64,000 nt of DNA, from assembly GCF_017301635.1 (NCBI RefSeq), contig NZ_CP071091.1, positions 587,001-651,000 of the forward strand, given 5' to 3'. This DNA comes from Myxococcus landrumus (GTDB taxonomy: Bacteria; Myxococcota; Myxococcia; Myxococcales; Myxococcaceae). The translations under genes and the position numbers were made by a program. The notes below the pieces were generated by a model that saw only the letters and a program-made list of their open reading frames with translations, was not told the origin of the DNA and searched no databases. Positions within the stretch are counted from its first letter, which is position 1, and each line of letters starts with the position of its first letter. Shown in pieces: positions 1 to 10,100 of the stretch.

Positions 1-508
1 CGTGTGGCAGCAGTTGGCCCACGAGCTGCGAATAACTCACCCGGTCTTCAATCTTCAGCGGCATCATCACCCAGACGAGGCGGTGGTCTCCGTCTGGGGG
101 AAGCATCCCGCGCATGTGTTCGATGGCGGCGCGCAGGCGCGCGGCGGGAGCCTGGCGCATGTCCTGGCAGCCGCTGGGAAGCGGAGGCCAGCGCTCCTCG
201 CCTTTCTCCTGTCGGGCCAGGTTGACTCCCTCGAGCTGTGCTTCCAGGTTGGCCACCAGGGCCGTGACGTACTGCGCCGCGTTCTGGGCGTCGTGTGCGA
301 AGAGGAGGAAGAGATCCGACGGGGTCTCTTGATCGAGCCCCTGGAGCGTCTTGAGGACCCACGCGGCTTCCCCCTCGGTGCTGCCCACCACGAGCAGCAA
401 GTGGTCGCGTTGGTCGACAAAGCCGCTGAGCGTGTCCTGAAGTTCCTGGAGCTTGCGCCGCATGGCGTTGATGAGTGTAACCGGTCTGTGTGACATCCGG
501 CGAGCCAT
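1..508 (-). CDS. Hypothetical protein, 3' end cut off by window edge
   Basis: The minus strand is open from an ATG at 508 to the window edge (169 codons, no stop). The reading begins MARRMSHRPVTLINAMRRKL and continues with normal composition (LLLVVGSTEGEAAWVLKTLQGLD, then a Gln/Glu-rich helical stretch and RLVWVMMPLKIED). The other frames over the same bases give Arg/Ser/Pro-rich strings typical of antisense noise, so this frame is preferred. A second in-frame ATG at 496 could also be the start; neither has a strong ribosome-binding site. It diverges from vgrG, 89 bp away. The hydrophobic stretch followed by GSTEGE looks a little like a nucleotide-binding strand-loop, but no Walker motif is present. 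I do not recognise the family. It may be an accessory gene of the VgrG/Rhs locus, by position only. Confidence 0.6.
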   Translation of the reverse strand, partial: MARRMSHRPVTLINAMRRKLQELQDTLSGFVDQRDHLLLVVGSTEGEAAWVLKTLQGLDQETPSDLFLLFAHDAQNAAQYVTALVANLEAQLEGVNLARQEKGEERWPPLPSGCQDMRQAPAARLRAAIEHMRGMLPPDGDHRLVWVMMPLKIEDRVSYSQLVGQLLPH

Positions 509-597
509 TCATTTGAGATGAACCATCTTCCTGTCCAGGAGCGTCATGCGATATGAAAGGCGCCTAGGAAGAATCTCGACTTCCAGGGGGAGGCCAC

Positions 598-3219
598 GTG
601 TCGGACTCAGACGACGTGATGCACCACGTCCAGAAATCTGCGCAGGTGGCGAAAGGCGCCGGCCAGGCGGTTCAGCAGGCCCGCGAGGGGAATGTTCCAA
701 TCCAACAGGTCAGGCAGCCGTTGGAGAATGCCCTGTCGCAGATTCCCCAGGTCCAGAACGCGGTGCAGCAGGCGCGGCGCGTCGAACAGGCCGTCAATCA
801 GGCATCAGGCGTGGCGAGCCAGGCCCTCGGTGCCATCGGCGCTTCGGGGGCACTGGGGGCCTTGTCCCAGGTGGTCAACGCCATCGCGGGTGAATCCCCC
901 CTGGACAAGGTCCGCTTCTCCTTTACCTCCAGCGCGGACCCCGCGGCCGGATGGCGCGTGGTGGAGTTGCACGCGAGGGAAGGGCTCTCGGAACTCTATA
1001 CATGCACGGTGGACCTGGCGAACGAGCACCTGGGAGCGGATATCGACGGACTGTTGGGCTCGTCGGCCGAGGTCCTCATCTCCCATGACGCGGGCGCCCG
1101 GCGTCTGTGCGGCATTGTCCACCGTGTAGAGCACACGGGGACGCAAGCGGGGCACTTGTTGGCGCGAGCCCATGTCGCCCCCGCGCTCTGGGCCCTGTCG
1201 CAGCGCAAGGACAACCGCATCTTCCAAGAGAAGAAGGTGCCGGAGATATTGGAGGAGGTCCTCACCGAGGGCTTGCAGCCCTTCGAGCGGCCCTTCCGAA
1301 TCGAGCTCAACCGCGAGTACCTGCCGCGCGAGTACTGCGTGCAGTACCAGGAGACGGACCTCGACTTCCTGCTGAGGCTCATGGAGGAAGAGGGCATCTT
1401 CTTCTACTTCGACCACTCGGGGGAGAAGGAGGAGCTGGTCCTCCAGGAGGAGAACGAGCAGTGTCCTTCCTGTGAGGCGGTGAAGGGCTCGCCCATCACG
1501 GTGCGGGGGCCGGAGGCCGCCACGGCGGCGGACGAGAGTCTGCGCACGTTCGACTTCTCACAGCAGATGCACACCACCAGCGTGGTGGTGCGAGACTTCA
1601 ATTGGACGCACCCGGACTACGACCTGACGAGGGAGGCTCGGGCCCAGGATGCGCTGGGGCGCGACCGCGAATCCTACGAGTACCCCGCACCGTTGCTGGG
1701 CCCGTATGACTCGGGGGAGAAGAAGTACAAGTACGAGCCGGCGCAGAAACAGGAGCAGCTGCGCCGTCAGGCCCTGCACGCGGATGGCAAGCGCGGCCGG
1801 GGCCTCGGCTACGTCACGGGTTTCACCCCGGGATACATGTTCGAGCTGACGGGCCATGGACACACCGCGCTCGACCAGTGGTACCTGCTGACGCACGTGG
1901 AGCACCATGGCCGGGCTCCCGAGGAGCTCACGGACGACTCCAACGCGCGGAGGCCCGCGGGCGAGGTGTCCGACCGCTACCACAACACGTTCGAGTGCAT
2001 CCCGCTGGATGTCTCCTACCGCGCCCAGCGCCGGCGGCCCCGTGCGCGCATGGCGGGGTTGCAGACGGCGACGGTGGTGGGCCCGGCGAGCGAGGAGATC
2101 CACACCGACGAGCATGGCCGCGTGAAGGTGCAGTTCCACTGGGACCGCCAGGGCAAGCGGGACGAGAAGAGCTCCTGTTTCCTGCGCGTGGTGCAGGCGT
2201 GGGCGGGGCTGGGGTGGGGCTTCGTCTTCCTGCCGCGCATCGGGATGGAAGTGCTGGTGGACTTCCTGGAGGGAGATCCGGACCGGCCCATCGTGGTGGG
2301 CAGTGTCTACAACGGGAAGAACACGCCGCCGTACCCGCTCCCGAAGCACAAGACGCGCAGCACCATCCGCACCTCCAGCTCCAAGGACAGCGACGGCTTC
2401 AACGAGCTGCGCTTCGAGGATGAGAAGGACGCGGAAGAAATCTTCCTGCACGCGCAGAAGGACTTCAACGAGGTGGTGCTGAACAACCACAGCACCTCGG
2501 TGAAGGCGAACCAGACGAACTCGGTGGATGGCTCCCAGACGGAGACGGTGGGCGGCGACCAGACGATGTCGGTGAAGGGCAATCGCACCAAGACGGTGGA
2601 CAAGGACGAGACGACCACCGTCCATGGCAAGCGCACCGAGACGGTGGACAAGGACGAGACCATCACCATCACCGGCGCGCGCACCGAGGATGTGACGGGG
2701 AAGGAGAAGCTCACGCTGAAGGCGGGCCGCGAGGCCACCGTCAACACGCTGGAGAAGCTCACCGTCACGGGCAAGCGCGAGGAGACCATCGGCGGGAATG
2801 ACACGCTGGAGGTCACCGGGGACAAGTCCCAGCACGCCACCAAGAAGTTCGTGATGACGGGCGATGTCCAGCTTCAGGCCAAGCAGGGGGAGTGCAGCAT
2901 CACGCTCGAGGAGAGCATCACCATCGAGGGCACCAGCAAGAAGGTGGCGCTGCACAACTCCTCCGGTCAGATGGTGATCGACGGGAACAAGATTGAAGTG
3001 ACGGCCGTCCAGGAGCTGTCGCTGGTCTGCGGCGCGGCGAGCATCAAGCTCAAGAGCGACGGCACGGTGGAGGTCAACGGCGGCAAGGAAGTGAGCCTGG
3101 GGGCTCAGCAGAGCACGGTGAAGCTGGAGGCCGCCGGGGCGGCCATCTCCGCGCCCAAGCTGACCTCATCGGCCATTGGCATCCACGAGATCACCGGCGC
3201 GCTCATCAAGATCAACTGA
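598..3219 (+). CDS. vgrG: Type VI secretion spike protein VgrG
   Basis: This 873-residue protein is the spike that tips the type VI secretion tube and carries effectors out of the cell. Residues 1-100 form an Ala/Gln/Val-rich helical extension not seen in short VgrGs. Residues about 100-430 match the gp27-like base (FSFTSSADP, REYCVQYQETDLDFLLRLMEEEGIFFYF). Residues about 490-575 are the gp5 OB fold (DEHGRVKVQFHWDRQGK, GWGFVFLPRIGMEVLVDFLEGDPDRPIVVG). Residues about 625-800 are a beta-helix of short TVxGxxTxTV repeats, followed by a tail ending LTSSAIGIHEITGALIKIN. The GTG start at 598 follows an AGGGGGAGG ribosome-binding site. The stop lies 1 bp before the first rhs gene, so VgrG and that effector are co-expressed. 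The last 64 bp recur at 7026-7089. Confidence 0.93.
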   Translation: MSDSDDVMHHVQKSAQVAKGAGQAVQQAREGNVPIQQVRQPLENALSQIPQVQNAVQQARRVEQAVNQASGVASQALGAIGASGALGALSQVVNAIAGESPLDKVRFSFTSSADPAAGWRVVELHAREGLSELYTCTVDLANEHLGADIDGLLGSSAEVLISHDAGARRLCGIVHRVEHTGTQAGHLLARAHVAPALWALSQRKDNRIFQEKKVPEILEEVLTEGLQPFERPFRIELNREYLPREYCVQYQETDLDFLLRLMEEEGIFFYFDHSGEKEELVLQEENEQCPSCEAVKGSPITVRGPEAATAADESLRTFDFSQQMHTTSVVVRDFNWTHPDYDLTREARAQDALGRDRESYEYPAPLLGPYDSGEKKYKYEPAQKQEQLRRQALHADGKRGRGLGYVTGFTPGYMFELTGHGHTALDQWYLLTHVEHHGRAPEELTDDSNARRPAGEVSDRYHNTFECIPLDVSYRAQRRRPRARMAGLQTATVVGPASEEIHTDEHGRVKVQFHWDRQGKRDEKSSCFLRVVQAWAGLGWGFVFLPRIGMEVLVDFLEGDPDRPIVVGSVYNGKNTPPYPLPKHKTRSTIRTSSSKDSDGFNELRFEDEKDAEEIFLHAQKDFNEVVLNNHSTSVKANQTNSVDGSQTETVGGDQTMSVKGNRTKTVDKDETTTVHGKRTETVDKDETITITGARTEDVTGKEKLTLKAGREATVNTLEKLTVTGKREETIGGNDTLEVTGDKSQHATKKFVMTGDVQLQAKQGECSITLEESITIEGTSKKVALHNSSGQMVIDGNKIEVTAVQELSLVCGAASIKLKSDGTVEVNGGKEVSLGAQQSTVKLEAAGAAISAPKLTSSAIGIHEITGALIKIN

Positions 3220-3220
3220 C

Positions 3221-6200
3221 ATGGGGAGCCCGAGTGGGAGAGTTTCGGTCGGGCACCCGGTGGACGTTGCCTCGGGTGTCCTCTGGCATGAGTTCGAGGA
3301 CCACTCGCTGGCGGGCCAACTGAAGCTTGGCTTCAAGCGGCGTTACAGCAGTGCGCTTTCGGGCAGGGCCGAGGGCATGTTCGGACCCGGGTGGTCGTCC
3401 CCTTTCGAGATGCGCATCAGGCGTGATCTCGAGGGGTACCGGCTGATCGGGGAGGATGGCGAGAGCGAGATCTGCTTCGACGATAGGGCGGGTGCCATCG
3501 AGTCGGGAGGAGTTGTCAGGAACCTCGGCGCCTTCCAGGAACTGAGAGAGGAGAAAGGCAAGCTCATCGTTACCCGATGGCCGGCCCACCCCAAGGCTGG
3601 GGACATCCTTCAGTTCATCTTCGAGAAAAGGAAGAACGCCACCTGGTGGCTCCTCTCCGCCATCCAGAACCTCCATGGCCGGAGGATCGAGATTCAGCAT
3701 GACGCCTCGGGTCGGGTCATTGTCCTGATGCAAAGGCGCGAGGGGCGCAGGTATCAGCTGAGCTACAACCCTGCCGGCCGAGTCACCGAGGTTCGCCTCT
3801 CCAACTCCGTTGGTGCTTCCTCCGCGAAGCAGCAGTTCCCAGGCCGCGACCCGCTCGTCCTGAAGTACTCCTACGATGGACACGGTCGCCTCGTCGAGAT
3901 GACCGATGCTCTCGGGGGCAGCTGTCGGTATGAATATGATCGCCAGGGGCGCTTGGAGCGAGAGGTCACCCTGGGAGGAATGGTCTTCCGCTTCTCGTAC
4001 GATGCCCAGGGGCGCTGCGAGGAGACCACAGGCCAGGACGACTTCGATCAAGTCACCCTGGAGTTCGACCTGACCCGACGGGTGACCGTGGCGACCAACA
4101 GCCGGGGGCACTCCACCCGCTACCACTGGAATGAGGCGGGACAAGTCGAGCAGGTGGTGTCTCCTCTCGGGAACACGCGCACGACTGCGTATGACGAGCA
4201 CGGTCGTATCACCCGGCAGGTCCAGGCCGGAGGTGCAACGACCTCCTACGCATACGATGCGAACGGCGACCTGGCGAAAGAGATATCACCGACGGGCGCG
4301 ACGACGGTTTTCGAGTACAACCCCCGGCATCAACTGACCTGTACGACGGATGCCTTGGGGCACCGATGGACTCAGGCCTATGATGATCAGGGCCGCCTCA
4401 TCTCCGCGACCGATCCCCTCGAACAGACCTGGTCCTACCACTACGGCGATGAGGGAGATCTCGTAGGCATCCGCAGTCCGTCCCGGGGAACGCGTCGCTT
4501 CGAGTGGGATCTGCAGGGAAATCTGGCGGCTCTCTCGGACTGGCAAGGCCGTCAGACCCGTTATGAGTGGGACGCAGCAGGGCACCTCTCGGCGATGGTG
4601 GACCCACTCGGTGCCCGCTCAGAGGCATCCAGTGATGTGCTGGGGCGTGTTCGAGAGGTCCGGCTTCCGGATGGGGCTCGGCGCAGGTATGCGTGGAGCA
4701 ATTACAACCACCTCACCGAGTACGTGGACGAGCGCAACGCCGTCACCCGTTGGCGACGTCTGGCCTGTGGCCTGGTTTCCGAGGTCATTGCCCCCAACGG
4801 CGACCGCTTGCAGTACGAGTACAGTACGCTGCCTGGGCAGATCCTCTGCATCCGGAATGCGAGCGGAGAGACGCACCGGTACGAGTATGACGCCGAGGGC
4901 CGCAGGGTCCTGGAGACGGACTTCTCAGGACGTACTCGCCGCTACGGCTATGATCGAGATGGGAATCTCATCTCCGTGGAGACGGCGTCCGGCGGCCGGA
5001 TCGAGCTCAAGCGTGATCTGGCGGGGGCCCTCACGGAAGTCCTCCACGAAGACGGCTCCACTGTTCGGTATGCCTATGACCCGCGTGGGTTGATGGTGAG
5101 CGCCGACAACGGCGACTGTGTCATCGAGCGCAAGTATGACGCGGCCTGTCGAAGGGTGCTTGAGAAGCAGGGGGCGCACGAGATCGAGAGTGCGTACGAT
5201 GCCGAGGGAAACCGCATCCGGCGACGCAGCTCGGTTGGGGACGAGACAGTCTTCGAGTGGGATGCGAACGGTCAAGTGACCCGCATCAGCTCGCGAGAGG
5301 GGCCTGCCCTCCGCTTCGAGTATGATGCTCGGCTCAACGAAATCTCCCGCTCCTTCGATGGGGGTGTGTCTGTCGCGCAGGAGTTCGACAGTCGAGGCCG
5401 TTGCGTCGAGCAGCGGGTCTCCTCGTCGAGCTTCTCGGGTGGGGAGAGTCGGCTGCCGCATCGACGGTACGCCTACGATGCCGCCAGCAATCTGATCGGC
5501 ATGGAAGATGCCGCATGGGGGCCGTCGAAGTACGCGCATGATGCCGTCAGACGCCTCACCTCCGTGCAGGAGCCCACTGGGTGGGCCGAGCACTTCTCCT
5601 ATGATGCGACGAACAACCTGACGACAGTCGGGCGCGCGGAAGTGGCCGCCACTCCCACACGTGCGCAGACGCGCTTCTTCGAGTACCGCGCTGGCGGAGA
5701 GCTCGTCGGGGCCGACAGCGTGAAGTACGAGTACGACTCGGAGGGCCAGCGCAGCCGTCGCAAGGATCCCCGCGGCGATACACGCTATTCATGGAACAGC
5801 TCCGGTCAGCTGGCCCGGCTCACGCTGCCGAATGGGAAGCAGTGGCGATACAAGTACGATGCGCTGGGGCGGCGGATCCAGAAGCTCGGTCCCAACCAAC
5901 GCATCGACTACGTGTGGGACGGCGATGTCATCCTCCACGAGATCCGCTCGAGTTCCAGCGACACGCAGGACGTCGTCACCTGGGAGTTTCACCCCAGCGG
6001 CTTTGCGCCTCTCGCGAAGTCCGAGCGGGGAGTCCGATATCTATGCGTCAACGATGCCGCGGGTGCTCCCAGGGAGCTCCTTGCGCCTGATGGGCGGGTG
6101 GCGTGGTCCGCGAAGCTGAGCGCGTGGGGCGAGCTCAGAGAGGTGGCGAAGACCGAGGTCAGCTGTCCGGTGCGGTTTCAAGGGCAGTGGCACGACGAGG

Positions 6201-6688
6201 AGTCAGAGCTTCATTACAACCGGTACCGGTACTACGACCCAGCCACAGGTCGGTATGTGAGCCGCGATCCGATAGGGCTCTGGGGCGGACTGAACGCGTA
6301 TGCCTATTCACGGAGTCCCCTCACCCAGGCCGATCCCTACGGACTGACAGGAGGGTGTCCTCCGCTGGATTGGTCCATCGTCTCGAAGAAGGGGGAGAAT
6401 CGCGAGGACCATGTTCGGCTGCACAATGTGGACAACCCTACCAGGACGGTTCCGCATGGTGTCTTCGCCGATGACGGGGTCGCTGTCACCAATGAGGCGT
6501 GGGCGAGAGCGCATGCTCTGGGACTTACCCCTGACTCGACTGGGATGTTGAATGTCCCCATGGGCAGGGACGTGGGCCTTTTAGGAGGGCAACCGGGGGC
6601 CGCTGCCAATCACCCCTTGCTCACCAGTGTTACGATTATTGTTGTACCTGGAACCAACAAGTTGATTACCGCCTACCCGGATACCTGA
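3221..6688 (+). CDS. Rhs-family polymorphic toxin, effector 1
   Basis: This is a 1155-residue Rhs protein. It has a DUF6531-type N-terminus (RVSVGHPVDVASGVLWHEF), more than 25 YD repeats (such as YEYDRQGRLERE) that build the Rhs shell, and the core end RYYDPATGRYVSRDPIGLWGG ... DPYGL at about residues 1008-1042. The last 112 residues are the variable effector domain (REDHVRLHNVDNPTR, VPHGVF, NEAWARAH, ending VVPGTNKLITAYPDT). The His-rich start and Thr-Ala-Tyr-Pro end resemble small BECR-fold RNase toxins, but this is only a fold-level guess. There is no PAAR domain or signal peptide, so delivery should depend on the adjacent VgrG. The ATG at 3221 is preferred to upstream in-frame starts, which lie inside vgrG. 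Confidence 0.9.
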   Translation: MGSPSGRVSVGHPVDVASGVLWHEFEDHSLAGQLKLGFKRRYSSALSGRAEGMFGPGWSSPFEMRIRRDLEGYRLIGEDGESEICFDDRAGAIESGGVVRNLGAFQELREEKGKLIVTRWPAHPKAGDILQFIFEKRKNATWWLLSAIQNLHGRRIEIQHDASGRVIVLMQRREGRRYQLSYNPAGRVTEVRLSNSVGASSAKQQFPGRDPLVLKYSYDGHGRLVEMTDALGGSCRYEYDRQGRLEREVTLGGMVFRFSYDAQGRCEETTGQDDFDQVTLEFDLTRRVTVATNSRGHSTRYHWNEAGQVEQVVSPLGNTRTTAYDEHGRITRQVQAGGATTSYAYDANGDLAKEISPTGATTVFEYNPRHQLTCTTDALGHRWTQAYDDQGRLISATDPLEQTWSYHYGDEGDLVGIRSPSRGTRRFEWDLQGNLAALSDWQGRQTRYEWDAAGHLSAMVDPLGARSEASSDVLGRVREVRLPDGARRRYAWSNYNHLTEYVDERNAVTRWRRLACGLVSEVIAPNGDRLQYEYSTLPGQILCIRNASGETHRYEYDAEGRRVLETDFSGRTRRYGYDRDGNLISVETASGGRIELKRDLAGALTEVLHEDGSTVRYAYDPRGLMVSADNGDCVIERKYDAACRRVLEKQGAHEIESAYDAEGNRIRRRSSVGDETVFEWDANGQVTRISSREGPALRFEYDARLNEISRSFDGGVSVAQEFDSRGRCVEQRVSSSSFSGGESRLPHRRYAYDAASNLIGMEDAAWGPSKYAHDAVRRLTSVQEPTGWAEHFSYDATNNLTTVGRAEVAATPTRAQTRFFEYRAGGELVGADSVKYEYDSEGQRSRRKDPRGDTRYSWNSSGQLARLTLPNGKQWRYKYDALGRRIQKLGPNQRIDYVWDGDVILHEIRSSSSDTQDVVTWEFHPSGFAPLAKSERGVRYLCVNDAAGAPRELLAPDGRVAWSAKLSAWGELREVAKTEVSCPVRFQGQWHDEESELHYNRYRYYDPATGRYVSRDPIGLWGGLNAYAYSRSPLTQADPYGLTGGCPPLDWSIVSKKGENREDHVRLHNVDNPTRTVPHGVFADDGVAVTNEAWARAHALGLTPDSTGMLNVPMGRDVGLLGGQPGAAANHPLLTSVTIIVVPGTNKLITAYPDT

Positions 6689-6691
6689 GCC

Positions 6692-6946
6692 TTGATCTAC
6701 TACTGGTACAAGGAGTGCCCTTTCTGTCACCACGGCGTGTTGCTGATTGCTCGTGACAAGACGCGGGGCTCGCTCTACCTCTACTGTGATGAGTGCGGGT
6801 ACGGCTGGCGTGACCCGGAACATCTTGATCCGAGCGCTCGGTTTCTCACCTTGACCGAGGACTTCGAGACCGAGGACCCCACCGCGGAGGAGATTGACGC
6901 CGCGGGCTGGGGAAAATACCGCCTGCACTCCATCGAGAAGGACTGA
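6692..6946 (+). CDS. Small zinc-ribbon protein, probable immunity to Rhs effector 1
   Basis: This 84-residue protein starts at a TTG three bases after the rhs1 stop. It begins MIYYWYKECPFCHHG and has two Cys knuckles, C9-x2-C12 and C32-x2-C35 (CDEC), which form a classic zinc ribbon. An acidic C-terminal half follows (TEDFETEDPTAEEIDAAGW). Small acidic proteins directly downstream of an Rhs toxin gene are normally the cognate immunity proteins, and that placement is the main evidence. The zinc ribbon probably stabilises the fold rather than binding nucleic acid. I do not recognise a named Imm family. The TTG start gives near translational coupling with the toxin; no better start exists before the first Cys pair. 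Confidence 0.75.
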   Translation: MIYYWYKECPFCHHGVLLIARDKTRGSLYLYCDECGYGWRDPEHLDPSARFLTLTEDFETEDPTAEEIDAAGWGKYRLHSIEKD

Positions 6947-7020
6947 GGATGATGTCCACGCAATCTCTGCCTGATGCGGGTCATCGTGGGCCGTCGTCGC
7001 ATCGACCCCCTACCTGATTC

Positions 7021-7089
7021 ATGTTCAAGCTGACCTCATCGGCCATTGGCATCCACGAGATCACCGGCGCCCTCATCAAGATCAACTGA
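7021..7089 (+). pseudogene. Displaced copy of the vgrG 3' end
   Basis: Bases 7026-7089 repeat the last 64 bases of vgrG (3156-3219) with a single mismatch. They encode the same C-terminal residues, KLTSSAIGIHEITGALIKIN, and the stop. The copy has an ATG at 7021 in frame, giving a 22-codon reading, but nothing suggests it is translated as a product. It sits 45 bp before the second rhs start, just as the original sits directly before the first. This is what is expected if an rhs-immunity module was inserted, or duplicated by recombination, with the end of vgrG as the homologous arm. Confidence 0.85.
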
Positions 7090-7133
7090 TGGGCGCGCTC
7101 CAGGCGAAGGCGTCCCGCGAAGGAAGTTAAGTC

Positions 7134-10100
7134 ATGACACAGCGAGTCTCGGTCGGGCACCCGATTGATGTCGTGACCGGGGTGTTGTTTCACGAGATGA
7201 CGGACCGGGTTCTGCGCGGTCGCGTGAATGTCTCCTTCGGCCGGCGCTACAGCACGGCCATGCTGCCCGAATCGGGAGGCATGCTGGGCCCCGGGTGGTT
7301 CTCTCCCTATGAGATGAAGATCCGCCGCGACCTCGAGGGCTACCGCATGCTCTCCCGCGAGGGAGAGAGCGAGTACACCTTCGATGACCGCCAGGGCGTC
7401 CTCGCCCAGGGCCAGGCCGTCCGCAACCCGGGCGCCTTCATGGAGCTGCGGCGCGAGGAGGCGCAGCTCGTCGTCACGGCCTGGACGCCGGACGGCCAGA
7501 GCGTGGTGCGGTACCTCTTCCGCGACAGGACGGATGGCAGATGGTCCCCCCTGGTGAGCGTGCAGGACGTCACTGGCCAGGGCGTGGACGTGGAGCACGA
7601 TGCCCGAGGGCGCATCGTCGCGCTCCGGGAGCGGCGCAGCCGGCGGGCCTTCCATCTCGCGTATGACGGCACGGGGAGGCTGGCGGCGCTCCATGGAGAC
7701 GCCTCGCGCTCCTCGGCACCCCTCGTTCGCTATCGCTACGTCGACGGTCGGCTGACGGAGGTCATCGACGGCGCCGGCTTCACGAGCTCCTATGCGTATG
7801 ACTCCGCGGGGCGGATGGTCCGTGAGGTGACTCGCACCGGCGCGGTGTGGACGTTCACGTTCGACGTCCAGGGGCGCTGCACCCAGGCGCGTGGACAGGA
7901 CGGCTTCGACGAGAAGACGCTCGAGTACCTGCCGGCGAAGCGCATGACCCGGGTCACGGACAGCCGTGGCGCGACGTGGAGCTATGAGTACTCGGCGGCC
8001 GGGCAGGTGGAGCGGACCACCACTCCGCTGGGCCGGGTGTGGGCCTCCCAGTTCGACGACTTGGGGCGACAGGTGAGCATCGCCGAGCCCGGCGGCGCTG
8101 TCCGCGCCTTCGAGTACGACGAGGCCAGTCATTTTCGTGCCGTCACGGGGCCCGAGGGCAAGTCGCTGTATGCCTTCAATGCCCACCACCAGCTCGTGCG
8201 CTTCACCGATGCGATGGGTGGTGCGTGGCAGCGGAAGTACAGCCGCGAGGCGAGGCTCGAGACCATCACCAACCCGTTGGGCCACCGCTGGACGTTCTCG
8301 TGGGACGAGCGCGGGGATCTCGTCCAGCTCGACTATCCGGATGGGGGACGGCGCCGCTTCACGCACGACGTGAACGGAGATGTGCTGAGGGAGTCCGGCG
8401 TCATGTCCGGGCCGTGGACCTATACCTACGGTCCCCTGGGCGAGCTGCTCGACTCCCTCACTCCGCTGGGGGACGTCACGCGGCGCGAGTATGACGCGCG
8501 CGGGCTGCTCGTCTCCGTGCTTCACCCCGACGAGCGCAGAACCCGGTTCGAGTACGACGCGGGTGGGCTGTTGCTGCGCGCCGTCCGTCCGGATGGCTCC
8601 ATCTTTGTCTACCGCCGCTCCGGGTGCAGCCGACGGCTCACCCAGTTCAGCCATGGCGCCCAGGTGCTCCGCTACCAGTGGAGCCAGGAGCCCTCGCTCC
8701 TGACCGAGGTCATCAACGCCGCGGGCGAGAGCCACTCCTTCGAATATGACGAGGACGGACGCCTGTCCCGGGAAGTCACCGCCGACGGTCGGGAGGTGCT
8801 CTATGCCTACGACGCGGGCGGCAACCTCTCGGAGCGCACGGAGGCGGGACGGACGACGCGCTTCGCCCATGACCTGCTCGGGCTGCCGACGCAGGTCACC
8901 TACGCCGATGGCGCCACGGTCGACATCGCCCATGATGCGCTGGGCCGGCTGACGCGCGTCGCGGACGCGCAGGTCGAGCTGACGTACGAGCGGGATGCCC
9001 TGGGCCGCAAGCTCGTCGAGAAGTCGAATGACTTCGTGGTGGAGCGCACGTTCGACCCGATGGGGCGGGTGCTCGACCGGAAGACGAGCCTGGGCCACGA
9101 CACCCGCTACGACTACGACCGCGATGGGCGCCTCGCCGCGATGGCCGTGGGTGGGCAGCAGATCCACTTCAAGCGGGATGGCATCGGTCGAGAGACCTCG
9201 CGGGTGCTCCCCGGTGGCGCACAGGTGCGGAGCGCCTATGACACCCAGCATCGGCCCATCCGCAAGGAGGTGCTGCTCGCGGGTGGCTCTGTTCCCAGCG
9301 TGGACCGGCGCAGTCAGTACGACATGATGGGGCGGCCCACCCGCGTCACCGACAAGCGCTGGGGCACCTCGGAGTATTCGTACGACGCGGCTGGCTGGCT
9401 CACGTCCTTCTCCGATGCGGAGGGGCGGGAGCAGTACGTGCGCGATGGCGCGGGGCACCTCGTTCGGGTCGAGACCTCCGAGGCGGCGCCGCCGGGCAGA
9501 TCCACGAAGACGGTTCCTCCGCACAAGGACGAGCGGGAGCTCGCCGCGGGAGGGCGCCTGCTCGCGCAGGATGGCCTCTCCTATGAGTATGACGCCTGGG
9601 GGCGAGTCACACAGTTGACGGACCGGAGCGCCCCCTCCGTGCAGGCCGCCTGGCGTTACTCCTGGGACACCCGGGGCCGCCTGGAGTCGGTGACCCGCCC
9701 GGACGGCGCCGTCTGGCGTTACACCTACGACCCCTTCAACCGACGGCTCTCCAAGGAGGGCCCCCAGGGCCAGACGCGCTTCCACTGGGATGGCGACGTG
9801 CTCGTCCACGCCCAGCGGGACTCGGAGCTCACCACCTGGGACTTCCTCCCCAACGCGCATGAGCTGGTCTCCCAGCGGGACAAAGGGTCCACGCTCTTCG
9901 CGGTGACGGACCACCTGGGTGTTCCGCAGGAGCTCGTCACCGAAGAGGGCAGGGTCGGCTGGGCCAGCAAGCTGGGCCCCTTTGGCACTCCACGCAACGA
10001 GGACGCGCCGCTCGCTGAATGTCCGCTCCGCTATCCGGGGCAGTGGGCGGATGCGGAGAGCGGCCTCTCGTACAACCGCCATCGGTATTACGCACCCTGG

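Noticed and set aside
2..493. 163-residue plus-strand reading at the left edge
   Set aside because: The minus-strand frame over the same bases has more natural composition and a divergent position relative to vgrG. The call is moderate because only part of the gene is visible.
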